DNA of 64,000 nucleotides from Desmodesmus armatus (GCA_007449985.2 VIIQ02000730.1:1-64000), one strand, 5' to 3'; shown: positions 45,426 through 57,567, numbered from the stretch's first letter. The notes: generated by a model from the sequence alone, not told the origin. Numbers and translations are program-made.

Positions 45426-48087
45426 TCAAATGTGGCTGGAGTGCCTGCGTAGTGCAGGAGGCGGGCTCAGCCCCCGTGTGCCCTCGTGCTGCAGGCCACT
45501 GGGTGCATGGCTGCTGTCCACACTGCCCCGCCGAGGTGATGCCAGGCCCAGCTGCAGGCTGTGCAGGTCCTCCTGGGTGAGGCAGGTCAGTTGCCGCGTG
45601 GATGCCAGAGCCTTGGCCCTCAGCTCATCCAACCTGTGGCGGCTGAGCTCCGGTGACGACCCTCCCTGCTTCCCTGGCGCCAAAGGATCGTTCCCGCTGC
45701 TGCGCCGGCCCTGCCGGTGCGGGGGTGGAGGTCCGCCAGCAGCCGAGCTGCTGCCGGCTGACTGCAGAGGAGGGAGGGTTGGGTGGTGCAGCAATTGCTG
45801 CTGCTGCTGCTGACCCTGGAGTGACAGAGCCTCAGCTGGTGCTGCTGCTGGGGGCCCCGCCGGGCCAAACAGAGGCTGCTCCGTGGCGGCTTGGTAGAAC
45901 GGCAGCTGCATGTTGTGGCGGCCGCGGCTGCTGCAGTAGCTGCGCTCCTGCTGCTCCGGCTGGCCTTGCATGGCACCAACACCCACAGGGGGGTCCTGGC
46001 CCCCAGGGCACTCGTCCTCACCTGGGAACAGCAACTCCTGCCACAGCAGCAGAGGCGGGAGAAAGCGCACAGCAGAGGACGCACAATGTGAACATGCACA
46101 TGAGACAGGTTGTGGTGGCGTGCGAATGCCTGAGTGCTGCTGCCTTATAGGAGGGAACGCCGCCCTATCCCCGTGGCTGAAACAACGTGAGCTGCCAGTC
46201 TCGCACCATTTCCCTCCCCTCCATCCGCTCAGCTCCACCTAGTACCATTCAGTGAGGACGGCTCCCACTCCTGACTTGTGCCCTTACGCTACCTCCCCAC
46301 CGCTCCCACCAGTAGCTAGGTCCACTAGTGGCTAAGTTGAACACAACCCCTGCCCCACCCCTGATCACCTGGCATAGCAGTGTGCTGGCGGCCTGGTCCT
46401 GGTCTCCATCAAAGGAGGCCTGCTGCATGAGTCCTGCTCCACCGGGCCCCTGCTGGCTGCTGCTGTCACTCTCAACCACACTGCTGGCACTGCTGCAGTC
46501 CATGTCATCAGACGACATGTCCCAAGGAGTCACCGGCCGCGGCGGCAGCACTGGAAGCAGCGGCTGCTGGCCCCGCCCCTGATGGAAGCTGCCTTGCAGA
46601 GCTGGGGGTGCTGTGCTGCTGCCTGAGAGGGCGCCCCATGGCTGCATCCATGGCAATCTGCTGCTGCTGGCATCCACACCCTCCTGCTGCTGCTGTGGGT
46701 GTTGCTGCTGCGGTGCTGCTGGCGCCGCATCCTGCTGCTGCTCGGTTGTACAGCTTGGCGGTGGTGTGCCGGCAAACCCTGGTTGTGCCATGCGGCTCTG
46801 CTGCTGAGGGGCAGGCTGCGGGGCACCCACACCCTGCTGCTGCTGCCCCGCTGCGCCCTGCTGCTGCTGGAACTGCTGTTCGGCCCGTGCCAGCAGGGAC
46901 CGCAGCAGTGCTACCTTGCGTAAGCTGGCTGCAGGGAGGTCAGAGGGAGAAGCTGGCTGCTTCTCTGCTGCACGGATGACCTTGGCTGTCTGAAGCGGTG
47001 GCAGACCTGGCCTGTTGCTGCTGCTGCCTGCCTCATCCCCTGCTGCTGCCCCTGCCACACCACCTTGCACAGCCGCATTACCAGCCACTCCGGCTGCTGC
47101 TGCTGCAGCGGCGGTACCGCATCCACTGCAAGGTGAAGAGGCATCTGCTGCTGGCGCTGCCTGCCCGCGAGGGCTGCTTGCAAGGGCTGCGCAGCTGCAG
47201 GGCTCTGGGCTGGGTGTTCTGTGCCCCGCACACACCGCTGCTGGTGGGCCGATGCCGTGCTGCTGCTGTTGCTGGCCCACAGCACCATCCCCGTGCTGGG
47301 CCCATGCCCCTAGGAGGCCTCCTGTGCCTGATGCGCTGCCAGGGGAGGGTGCCAGGAAAGGGGGTTTGTGCAGGGGCGGCTGCTGCGGGGGCCATTTGGG
47401 CGGGGACAATGACTCCTGCATGTCCATGGGGCAGTCTCCATCAGGCAGCTGCAGGTGCTGAGCTGCTGGCAACCCTAACTGCCCAGGCAGGAAGGTTCTG
47501 GGGCTGATACTGCCCTGGTGCTGGAGCGGCTGTTGGCCTGCCTCCAGGCCTGCACCTGCGAGCTGTTGCTGCTGCTGGTGAGGCATGCCCAGCTTGAAGC
47601 TGAGCTTGCTGAACCCGCTTGCAATGACCTGGGGTGGGAGTGCAAGCAACACAATTGCCGTTGGTGAGCATGTCTGCAACACTCTGTCTGTGAACCCGAG
47701 GGAGGGTAGTTGTTAAGTAGGGCTTGCCGTTATGATGATGCACATGATAGCATGAACGAGGCTGCGATGCATGTTGCAGAGGTCCAGGTGCAGAAAGTTG
47801 CTGCTGCAGCAAGCAAAGTCACGTGCAGAGACAGGCAAGTGATTGAGCTGAACCTGTGATGTTGGTTTCAGTATTGAAAATGATGAAATGCTGAAACTGA
47901 CACAGCAGGCTCTCCACAGCACAGCCACAGACAGCAACTTCCACACCTCTGTCAGGTAACGTTTGCTTGAGCGCCAGTCCTGCTCATCGTCATCAGCAGA
48001 GGCAGCAAGGTCTGCAAGCTTGTCAACTGGGCTGCGGGGGCGCTTCCCACATGCTGAGGGAGGCCCCCACATGTCGTCAGCCATCAT
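45426..48087 (-). CDS. unrecognised Gln/Pro/Ser-rich protein, 670 aa
   Basis: Exons on the minus strand: 48087-47947, 47628-46369, 46037-45426, all joining in phase 0. The N-terminus is charged and ordered (KRPRSPVDKLADLAAS, DDDEQDWRSSKRYLTE, then VIASGFSKLSFKLGM across the first splice). The rest is low complexity with polyQ, polyA and Pro-rich stretches. Short conserved-looking pieces are PVTPWDMSSDDMDCSS, ELLFPGEDECPGG and ASPRRGSVDSS. It may be a nuclear regulatory protein, but no DNA-binding domain is visible and I do not recognise it. The stop at 45,426 follows RRHSSHI. A weak GTGTGG donor earlier in the last exon could link it to the R-x-S-[MVL]-D gene downstream. Confidence 0.72.
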
Positions 48088-48758
48088 CTTGGCTGGGAGG
48101 AGGACAACCTGCTGTATCTGTGTATCTGCTCAGCTGCTGGAGTGAGGGAGCCCAGCAGACGGTCAGGCCCCACCCCAACACGGTTATGTTGGGTGTACCA
48201 TGGCGTTAGCAGCCACAGGGGGCCAAGGCCGTGCAGAGAGAAGAAAGCAGGTCCCAAGGGCCTTGGGCCAAGGCAGGTTGGTGCGTAGAGCTTCCTGCTG
48301 CAATTGAAAGTGCGGAATATGGAACTGCATGCTATCGAGCTCCATAATTTGTCCGAGCTGACCACGCTTCAATTTCTTCTTCGCGGTTATAGGGTTTAGT
48401 GGAGTGTTCCCGAACACTTGAAGCGCAGTGCATTTGACGGCAGAAACGTGAGATCGTAGTGATGTGAACGAGAGGCTGCTGAAGCTGTATCAGAGGGAAG
48501 TCTCGAAAGAATCAATCACTGAAGCGTTTCAGACTCTCGCGCGACTTCCGTCTTTACGTATATCCGATTGTGTTGAAACCTCAAGATAGTGCAACCGCGC
48601 TACGTTGTTTCTTCAGCAGGTCAGTCTGCAACATTGGACAGTGAGTCCTTCCAGAAGTGTCATCTGTCTGTGTGCTGGCAGGAAGGAGTCTCCACTGTTT
48701 CTCCACAAGGTGACCTATAGGTGATCCCACAAACACCACAGGTGTTGTTTGAGCAGCA
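48088..48758. promoter_or_regulatory. divergent promoter region between the Gln-rich gene and DnaJ
   Basis: A 671-bp spacer separates the two start codons, so it should hold both promoters and 5' UTRs. Apart from the HSE-like palindrome described separately I saw no clear TATA box. Confidence 0.6.
48404..48417. promoter_or_regulatory. heat-shock-element-like palindrome
   Basis: GTGTTC-CC-GAACAC is a perfect 6+2+6 palindrome containing TTCnnGAA, the inverted pair of HSF half-sites. It lies about 340 bp upstream of the DnaJ start codon. A full HSE usually has three or more half-sites; further GAA/TTC triplets are nearby but poorly spaced. Confidence 0.4.
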
Positions 48759-50144
48759 ATGGGGAGGGACTACTACGAAGTCCTGGGGGTGCCAAAGACA
48801 GCAACAGCGGATGTGCTCAAGGCAGCTTACCGCAAGCAAGCAGTGAAGTGGCACCCTGACAAAAACCTTAATCAGAAGGAGGCAGCTGAGGAACGCTTTA
48901 AGCTTGTTGCAGGTGGGTCATGCAGGCAGCATGCGGGTCTTGCAGAAAGCATACTGCTGAGCAGTGGACTGAGTGCATGCATGCGGCTCTTTGGACACCT
49001 GGTCTCTTGCGTGCTTCGGCAATAGCAGCAATCCATCAGATGCACATTTTGTTGACAGCCGAATGTACACATCGCGTTGATCCAAGAGCAACACTAACAA
49101 ACTGGCCCAGGCCCCAGGGGTCATTCAGTGCCCTCACCTGCATTCTGTCATTCAGTGCCCATGTGCTTGCGCTGCTGCCCTTGCACACCATGCAGAGGCC
49201 TACGACGTCCTCAGCGACCCTCAGAAGCGTGCAGTGTATGACCAGTATGGCGAAGGTGGGTCCCAACTTACAGGTGTCCATGCCTAGCAGCAGTACGCTC
49301 ACATCATCTGCACCACCCCATTTGTGCGAGCAGCAGTTTCCCAGCCCCGCAGGGTCATGTGTAACCGTTACGGTCAATGCACCGCGGCCCACAGAGCCAT
49401 TTTGAGTTATCTTGTGTCATCGCTCGTGTAAACACATCCTTGGACGCCCAGGCCACTGACTGTCACCCCGCAGCCATGCACCCACCTCACATACTCCAAG
49501 GCCACTGACTAACAACACGCTTCATGTGTGCCTCACATCCCCCCACCCATTCCCCCTTCCATCCATCTCTTCAGAGGGCCTGAAGGGTGGTGCACCACCT
49601 CCTGGCAGCAGCCCCTCCTCTGCCGAGGGCCCCTCCTTCACCTACTCAGGTGTGGACCCAGACATGGCGCGCCGCCTGTTCGAGTCACTCTTCGGCGGCG
49701 CCGGCGGCTTCTCATTCACAAGCATGCCCGGCACTGCAGCAGCAGGCGGCGGCGGTGGGGGTCCTGGCACTTTCCAGTTCATGTCATCAGGCCCTGGGGG
49801 GCAGTTCATGTCGACAGGACCTGGGGGCCCAGCCTTTGCCTCAGCAGGGCCAGGTAGCAGCGGGGGTGGGGTTGGCGGCCAGCGCTTCTTCAACGTCCAC
49901 ACCAGTGGCGGCACCAACAACCGCCGGCGTTGGTCGTCAGCCTTTGGGGGCGATGACGGTGATGAGGATAGGTTTACTGCAGGGGCGCCAGACACGAACC
50001 CATTCAGCGGCTTCAATATGGGCGGCATGGGGCAGGGCATGGGGCCTAACAGCTTCTTCCAGCAGCAGTGGCAGCAGCCTGGCAGCAGCGGCGGCAGCAG
50101 CGGGATGCGCGGCGGCAGCAGCTGCCCACAGTTTGGTGGCTTTG

Positions 50145-50187
<43 letters not shown>

Positions 50188-50998
50188 ATCACCGCAGCTT
50201 GTGTCGCTGCCGCTGTCTCTTGAGGAGTTGTACTCTGGCTGCACCAAACGACTCAAGGTGGGTCCTGAACCCTGTGACAGACACAACACACGTATTTGCT
50301 CTACATTCGCTTTTTTCTGCGTGTTTGTGGGCTGGTCCAGCAGTGCCAGCCATGAGTGTCAGTGGTGTCAGCAGGCGGTCCTGCATATTCACAGCCGTCT
50401 GCTCAGTGACCTTCCTTTGCAAGCTAATACATCTGTGGGGGTCCAACCAGCACGCCTGCACCCACACATGCTGCATATCTCTTGTGTGTCTGCCACTCCC
50501 CGTCTAACTTCCTCTCTTTCTGTGCAGGTCACCCGCCATGTTATGGACGCAGCCAGTGGCAGGTCTCTGCCTGTGAAGGAGGTCCTGGAGGTCCAGGTCA
50601 TTCCAGGCTGGAAGGAGGGCACCCGCATCACCTTTGCAGGCAAGGGCGACGAGGTAGCCCCCGGCACAGCAGCAGACCTGGTCTTTGTGATCAAGCAGCA
50701 GCCACACACCCGCTTTGAGCGCAGGGGCAACGACCTGCACACACGCGTCAAGGTGCCGCTGGTGACTGCACTCACGGGCGGGAGTGTGTCTGTGGCCATG
50801 CCGGACGGGCGCTCTCTGCCGCTGCCGATCAGCTCGCTGCCGGTGCAGCCTGGGAGTTCGAGGCTGGTGGTGGGGGAGGGCATGCCGATCAGCAAGTGGG
50901 GCAAGGGGGACCTGCACATCACGTTTGATGTTGTGTTCCCAAAGCACCTCAGCGGCCAGCAGAAGGCACAGCTGCGGCAGATCCTGCCTGTGGCTTGA
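48759..50998 (+). CDS. type II DnaJ/HSP40 co-chaperone (DNAJB-like)
   Basis: Exons: 48759-48912, 49196-49255, 49575-50257, 50528-50998; 455 aa. The J domain spans residues of about 4-70 ([20 protein letters not shown], then WHPDKN with HPD at 32-34). A long Gly/Phe/Met-rich region follows, with GPGGQFMS repeats and a polyQ run encoded by a CAG repeat at about 50,149-50,187. No CxxCxGxG zinc finger is present, so it is type II. The C-terminal substrate-binding domains have [45 protein letters not shown] and [11 protein letters not shown]. Family role: deliver clients to HSP70 and stimulate its ATPase, mostly in the cytosol. It does not end in EEVD. The upstream HSE-like site is consistent with heat induction. 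Confidence 0.95.
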
Positions 50999-52907
50999 AC
51001 ACGACTGGTCGCAAGCCCCGCGTTGTGTGATGTCACAGTGCAGAGTGTGCACGTGAGGGCAGTTACAGTGCTGTTGTATGTTTGCGATATCACTTGTACG
51101 ATCAGAGGAGTGACTTGTGCATTGATGTGTGTATGACTTGGACAATGATGTTGCTGTTTGTGCTGTGGATGCTGCAGCCATCTGCTGGTCTTTTTGACAG
51201 GGGCATGTTGTTGGATGTGGTGTTGTTGACCAGTTGATTCTGTGCTTGTGAAGTGTGACAACCACACTTTGGGCAGACCCAGGCTCTGGGGTAGCATGCG
51301 ACCCGCACCCTGCCGGTCTGGTGCTTTCATCTTCTACCGTCAGCAGCTGTACAGTGTATGCTGAGTTGTACAGTTGTTCTGAGAGACTCTGTTGGATGTC
51401 GCGGCATGCTGTGACTTACTCTCTTGCAAAGAGAGGTGTTTATGTGTGGTGCAGCAGCAGCTGGCCACCTCCTGCCTGTGCTGTTGGCATGCTGTGCAGG
51501 TCTCATGACATACTGTGCAGCTGCTTCTGCCAGGCCACAGTGCTCTGGCTTTTTGAGTGTCAGTTGGCTGTAAGCAGCCGATTGGCGTGTATGTCGGGTG
51601 CTTGTGTGTGTACGTTCAGTGGACCAATCTTGAGTTTGTGCATGCAGACATTGTGTGGCCAGCCTGGTCCAAAGCAGGGGTGCATGGCAGGATGCCGCAT
51701 CAGTGTGCTGCCGCACAATCCGACAGCAGGCTGCTTTTGGGGTGTTGTATATGTGCAGGGTGCTGCTTGGCTGTATGCGATGGGCATGTTGGTCGGTCGT
51801 CTGCCAGATGTTTGCAAGGTCCGTGTTGGTTGCCTGTATGAATGGCAGCAGCGGTTATGTTTTCGCAGCCAGCCTGGTAATTACCGTGTGAGCCGGAGAA
51901 AGACACCGTGTGGGGTTACGCATGTTGTATCTGGTTTTGTGGGCTTTGTGATGATTTTATACCCAGCCTGTGGTGCAGAGCGCAGCGACCCTGCTGTTGC
52001 ATGCATCGCATGATTGCACCGGGTGCCCCTTTTGTATATCATGTGTGACAATGGAGCCAGGTACAGGAGCTAGCTTGGTCGCTGCCATCTGTAGTGCTTT
52101 GATAGGCCTGTCCTGCAGTCATGGTGCTGTTGGTTGTTGTTTTGTAAGTTTGTTGTGAAGCATGCATTAGCACCCCAGTTTTGGAGGTGCGTCTTGGCCA
52201 GCTGTGCTGCCTTTAAAGGCACAAATTTGTGCTATCGCTTGCGTGAATGTTGCATGCGGCCTGGTTTGGTTTGTTGATTGGTTGATTGGTTGGTTAGTTG
52301 ATTGCAGTCGTCAGGCTGTCTCCGATGGTGACGTGTTGTCCTTGATTATGCAGCCAGTGGGGCTGCAGATCTCTGGTGCATGAGTTTGGCCAGAGCAATG
52401 GGATATGAATTGGGTGTGTTGACCATACAAGCGGTGTTTCCGCCTTGGTAATGCAGATGTCCATTGCAAACCAACGTGGTATGTGTTGAGTCCAGACTGT
52501 GGACCAATGCAGTCATATGCTGCAGGGGGGGGGGCACTCGCTTGCCCAACTGTGCCCCTGTTGGCAGTCAAGCATACACAGGCGCAATGAACGCAGCCAG
52601 GTGCTCCTCCACAACCCAATATGCAAAGCAGCTATATGAGCCAGGCGGCAGCAAGTGTCTCAGCATACCTGGGTAGAAGGGCAGACTGGACCAGTGCTTA
52701 CGGTACCTGGTGTGTATTCAAACCACAGTCGGCACACCACGCTAGGAGCAACAAAGGGCGAAGTGAGCGACTGGTGACATCAGAGGCACATCTTCCCCAC
52801 TTGCCATTGGTTCAAGTGTTTCTGGTGCCTTCCATCAGTGCTACTGCCTTCAGATCAGCTTTTGCAGAGTTTTCTCCAACAAGCTCAATACTGTGCAAAA
52901 CTTACAC
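50999..52907. other. intergenic: DnaJ 3' UTR and upstream region of the LYR gene
   Basis: TGTAA motifs occur at 51,569-51,573 and 52,143-52,147. A TTGATTGG-type microsatellite lies at about 52,272-52,305. The 252-codon ORF at 51,255-52,013 is Cys/Trp/Val-rich and resembles no family; I treat it as translated UTR. Confidence 0.5.
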
Positions 52908-53948
52908 ATGCCGTCCGCGAACGAAATACAGGCGCTGTTTAGGGCGTACCTGCGGCTGGGGCGCGACTTTCCGAACTACAACATCCGCCAGTGAGTGTTG
53001 GAGCAGTTTGCATGGGGAGGCAATTGTGAGGTGCCCCACCAGGTTCCTGGGTGGTACTGCACGAGTCATTCAGACACCATTGAATTAAGATACCTCACAA
53101 CAGGCTTGAGTGCTGTGGGCTACCCAGGACAGGCAGAACCCCTCCACCCCCTCCCACCCTCATCTTCAACGCCCCCTCCTCGGTGCCCTTTCCTGCCCCA
53201 CTTTCAACCCAGAGGCATCTGATGCATGCAGCTGCACCAACAGCACCAGTTTTGCATTATTCCTCCAGATGCACTGACATCCCTACAACCCACACGCGCA
53301 TTGCTGCCCTTCACGCACACTCACACACTGTGCTGCTGCCTTTTGTGGTGATCATGCTGGGCATCACCTGCAGTTACATCACCCGCAGGGCGAAGGAGGA
53401 CTTTCATGCTCTCACCAAGAACAGCGACACAGCAGCAGCAGAGGCAGCATGGCAGAAGGCTCGCAGTGAGCTAGACGTGTGGAAGCGGCAATCAGTGGTG
53501 TATGGACTGTACGCCAGGAAGGTCAAGAATGTCATGGTGCGTCCCTACTCTGCTGCTGTCCTTGCTGTTGCTGCCATTCAACGATTATTCAATGAGATAG
53601 CCGCTGCATCACTAGTCCAAATCCTGAACAGTCCAACAGCCTGAAGCTGGCTGTTGATGTGATCAGTGCACATGGGTCTGCCTGACACTTCACACCCTAT
53701 GGGTGTGCCACACAGACCCCCTCAGAGAGACCACAGGTTGTGCGCTTGCAGCTAGCCTTAGAGGCAGCCTGACGGCACTGGCTCATTGCAGTCAACGGCA
53801 CCTGGTCAGCAGCAGACGGTGGCACCTGGTCAGCAGCAGATGATGACCATAACCGTGCTGTGACAGCACTGATTGGCTGTGTGGTGTCCCTGTGTGCCAC
53901 TGTGGCTGGTCTGTGCAGGAGCTGCAGGAAGCTGCAGGTCACCACTGA
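52908..53948 (+). CDS. ISD11: LYR-motif protein, ISD11/LYRM4-like
   Basis: Exons: 52908-52990, 53374-53536, 53919-53948 (the last one tentative); 91 aa, the usual size for ISD11. The N-terminus IQALFRAYLRLGRDFPNYN has LFR in the LYR position, followed by the conserved Phe and then YITRRAKEDFH. A second helix has ELDVWKRQSVVYGLYARK. ISD11 binds the cysteine desulfurase NFS1 with acyl carrier protein in the mitochondrial matrix and is needed for Fe-S cluster assembly (established for the family). If the third exon is wrong, the conserved part still ends with KVKNVM at 53,536. Another LYR-family member cannot be excluded. Confidence 0.75.
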
Positions 53949-55422
53949 CAGCCCGCGGGGGTCAGGACCCCTGTGCTTGAACTGCACCTGGCTTTTTGCA
54001 GTGGCTACTAGTACTAGTATGGAGGCCGGCAGAAGCAGCAGCACCGTCAGCTTGAGGCCCAGAGCTCAACAACCCAGCTGCACGGCTGGTGTGAGTGCCA
54101 CTAGACATGGACAGTCAGCAATAGCTGCGCTGCAGGTGCACAGTGGGCTGGAGGCAACAGCAGTGCGGTGCTGCTGGGCGGCGCGACCAACTCAAGCCTC
54201 CGACTGCTGCAAGGTCAGGCCTGTGCAGGATTGGGTGTGCTTGTAGTGGGCAAATGGACAGGTTGATCTATTGTGTTGCACCATGCAGCGGGTTTGCTGT
54301 GGGCCCGCCGCAGTGTGCCGCTGCCTGCAAAGTTGTGTCGTCATTGATGCACCATGTGTTGCTTGTGCACCCGTGCATGCTATGACTTGCGTCTTGTTGT
54401 GGACTGCCACAACTGGGGTTGTACCTGTACACGGTATGTGTTCAAGGTTGCTTGTGCACGGCTGTATGTGTTCTGAGGTCTGACAAGGTGTTCCTTGTTT
54501 GTCGGCTGGGTGATCGTGTCCAGCAGTTGCATATGCTGTGCTGTGCTGTGCTGTGGTCTGCTGCTTGATTCGTTGCAGCACGCAGTTTACAGCGGCTGCA
54601 AGTGGAGTTTCCCAGCACCCATCTAGGGCCTGACATGCCCATGCCGCATGGTGTTTGGGACCTGACGAGTGCAGCAGCTAGCTGTCAGTGTAGTGCACGC
54701 AGTGTATGCGTCGTGTCGAGCAGCACTGGACCATGTGTAACGTCATCGTTACTCTTACAGCATCCAACCCATCGCACACAGCTGGCTGCCAGGACAACAG
54801 GGCAGCCAGGAGGTGTGACGTGCAAGGTGCTAGGCAGTAGGCCCAGCACAACCAGCCCATCGCCACATTTCCAGCCAACAAAATACAGCCAGCACATCTG
54901 GAAACCAAAAAAGCCCCTGTCCTGGGGATGCAAATGTATGTTGATGTGCTGATGATGCAGGAAACTCTCATGCTGTTGACAGTGCGTGATACCCAAGGAT
55001 ATGCTGCTTCTTAATTTGCACATGACAGGTTGACACAATCGCTTCAAGGCCAGACCGTTGACAGATCAGACCCCTGGTGCATAGCTGTAGAAGGGATCCA
55101 AACGTGTCCAATAAAAGCTTGTAGATGCTGAAAAGGCCATACGCATGCTGATATTGAACTTCAGCTGCCTGGAGACACCCAGCCTGGGTGCTGCAACTTG
55201 CTGAGCTGCAGAATCCTCTAGCTGCTGCTGCCGTCAAGTACAATCAGCTGTGTGTGGGGACATGCTGCCAGCACGGTGGGCTACCCTGTGTGCCTGCACA
55301 GCGCTGCACTTGTGTACAGCATATTGAATGCAATTTGCCTGGTCAAGCTGCCAGCAGTGATCACGGCATCGGGCCCTGTCGCTACCCTGCGCTGTCAGCT
55401 GGGGGTCTTGATGCCTGCCCTG
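53949..55422. other. spacer with possible unassigned exons
   Basis: No gene could be assembled. The frame near 54,603-54,690 (LQVEFPSTHLGPDMPMPHGV) and short pieces at about 54,018-54,072 and 54,136-54,213 look coding-like and are bounded by plausible splice sites. I could not connect them. TGTAA occurs at 54,736-54,740. Confidence 0.35.
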
Positions 55423-56392
55423 TCAGCTGTCCTGCAGCACCCCTGTGTGTGTTGGTGCTGGTGGTGGCTGCAGGCGATGTTGCAGCTTGAGCTGCATGTC
55501 TGCCTTCCATGCTTCAAATGTGTGAGGGTGTCGGTCTGGCAGCAGGGTGCTTGACATGTTGCTGTAGCGGTCCTCAGGCAAGGGGGCATCGTCCTGCAGG
55601 CCAGCACAGGCACAACCACACAGCCAGTCTACTTCACTGACACACACAAGATCATGATGTGCTGGGCCACAACAGGCGCCTTCTGAGAACGTGGTATGCC
55701 AAGTAAGATATTATCCTACACGGATGGCACGAGTGTTGCGTGCCATGGTGCATCTTGCCAGCACCTCACCTCAGAGATGGTGTCAGCACAGCTGCACTGT
55801 CTTTGCTGTGATGACAGCATGTGCTCCAGGAGTGTCTGCTGCTGCAGGGCCTGGAACTGCTCTGCTTGGCGCTGCAGTATGCGGTTGTTGATGGTGGGCA
55901 GACCTGAGGGCGAGGCAGTGACTTTGGGTATGCTACTGCTGCTTCCACCTTCATTGCTGGAAAATCTGAGGAGACTGCGTGGAGGGGCACGCTTGCCCTC
56001 TGATGGTGGGGCCTGTGAGTGCAGTGCAAAGGAAGAACAGTGTTGTTTGGTACAGAGTCTGTATTGCTGACAGATGCTGCTTGTTTGTTGATGGCATTGA
56101 TGGGATACTGATCATCACTGGTATGTGCAACACAGAAGCCTCGCTTCAAGGCTGACCAAGAATGCTGTGGTCTGCTTTTGGTCTGTGTGTCTTCTGGGCA
56201 TCAGCACATAAGCACTTCACTGCCTCTGCACAAAGGGCTGCACCCTCACCCACTCAGGGTTGAAATAAGAGGTGCATACCTGCTTCGGTGGTGTTGGGAC
56301 ATGCATCCCTGAAGGAGTTTTGACCTGCAGGTGAGCTTTGACCTGTGTGTTGACCTGTTGGGCTGAGGCCGGCCGTGACGGCAAAGAAAGAC
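55423..56392 (-). CDS. small unrecognised protein, 5' end uncertain
   Basis: Minus-strand exons: about 56392-56280, 56012-55770, 55593-55423, joining in phase 0. The visible protein has HVPTPPKQ, then KRAPPRSLLRFSSNEGG, a Gln-rich helix (RILQRQAEQFQALQQQTLL), and a C-terminal part with DDAPLPEDRYSNMSS, HPHTFEAWKADMQLKLQHRL and VLQDS. I do not know the family. No good start codon is in frame in the first exon, so an additional 5' exon is likely. It is head-to-head with the Gln-rich gene on the plus strand. Confidence 0.55.
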
Positions 56393-56607
56393 CTCACCAT
56401 GACCATAAGAGATACTGATGAGTGCCTGATTTCAAGGGCACCTGTTCAAGGGTTCTCGCAAGCCATGATGTAAAACATGAACATGCTACAGCCTTGCTCG
56501 TCCGTCAGCTCCGAAGCCAATCAGTCCAATACCCTCGAACCAAATGCTTTACTGCCTACATGCGACCAGCTGGTGCCAGGCATCACTTGAAACATCAGCA
56601 GCAACAC
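56393..56607. promoter_or_regulatory. putative divergent promoter between two small genes
   Basis: About 215 bp separate the 5'-most supported exon of the minus-strand gene from the start codon of the plus-strand gene. No specific element was recognised. Confidence 0.3.
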
Positions 56608-57567
56608 ATGGATTATGGTGCAGCAACAGCGGCCCCGGCAACCCTGGACGACCTGACAAACACCCTTGACTATACTTTCATTGATCTCCCGGATCTGGTT
56701 GAATGTGGGTGACCATCCAAGCAGGGGTCTATCTGCTGGGGAGTGCCTGTTGCAGTACCACCCACAGAGCTCTTCTAGACAGTGGCCCCATTCCTGATGC
56801 CGTCACCTTGCAGGGACCGAAGATGAACAGGATGATACGGCACGTCAACAATGCCCGCAAGCAGCCCAGGCAATGGTGCAGGCGTCACAGTATCAGCTGC
56901 AACAACCGCAAGTGCAACAGCAGCTGGGCGCGTTTCAGCAGTACCTGACATTGCCGTACTACCAGCAGCTGCAGCAGGGTGCACAGCAGGCAGCACAACG
57001 ACCCCCAGAGTTGGGGCCTTTGGGGCAGGCATTTCTATCAGCCCAGCAGCAGACTACGGCTCCTGCACAGCAGCCTCACACAGCGTTCACACAGCAGCCG
57101 CAACAGCACTCACAGCAGCCCTGGACAGCAGCTGGTGCTGCCTGCAGCACGCTTCAACAGCAGCAGGTACATCAGCACGCAGTGCAGCAGGGCCAGTGCA
57201 TGCAGCATGTGGGCTCCTCTACAGCAGGGTGAGTGGGATGTGCTTGGGGTGCAACACCATTTGGCAGGTTAAGCAGGGAGTTTTCTAGTTACACGGTGGA
57301 GGTGCGGGTTGTTCCAAGTTGGGGTGCGCTGTACAGCCTGTACATACGGGTGCCCAACCCACCTGGGCACCAAGCTTAGCAACTCTTGCTTCACTACAGC
57401 AAGTGCAAGGTGCACACATGCATCCATGTGGATCCTGCAGGATGTAGTACAACACTGACTTTTGTCTTGCTGCATGCTTGCTGCTGTACAGGGCCCAAGT
57501 GCAGCAGGCAGCGCAGGCAGCACAGCCGCCAGCGCAGGCTGCTGCAGCAGACATGGATGAGGGCTGA
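56608..57567 (+). CDS. small Gln-rich, prion-like protein, 195 aa
   Basis: Exons: 56608-56704, 56814-57228, 57492-57567, joining in frame. The N-terminus is short and acidic (TLDDLTNTLDYTFIDLPDLV, then EWTEDEQDD). The remaining 150 residues are dominated by Gln, Ala and some Tyr/Pro (QLGAFQQYLTLPYYQQLQQ), ending AAAADMDEG. Composition is like a transactivation or prion-like domain. No known fold is visible, and I do not assign a function. An upstream exon in the same frame is possible. Confidence 0.55.

Noticed and set aside
51255..52013. 252-codon plus-strand ORF after the DnaJ gene
   Set aside because: Cys/Trp/Val-rich UTR-like translation with TGTAA poly(A) motifs inside the region.
56814..57567. 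NF-Y subunit because of the Gln-rich tail
   Set aside because: No histone-fold exon could be found upstream; composition alone is not evidence.
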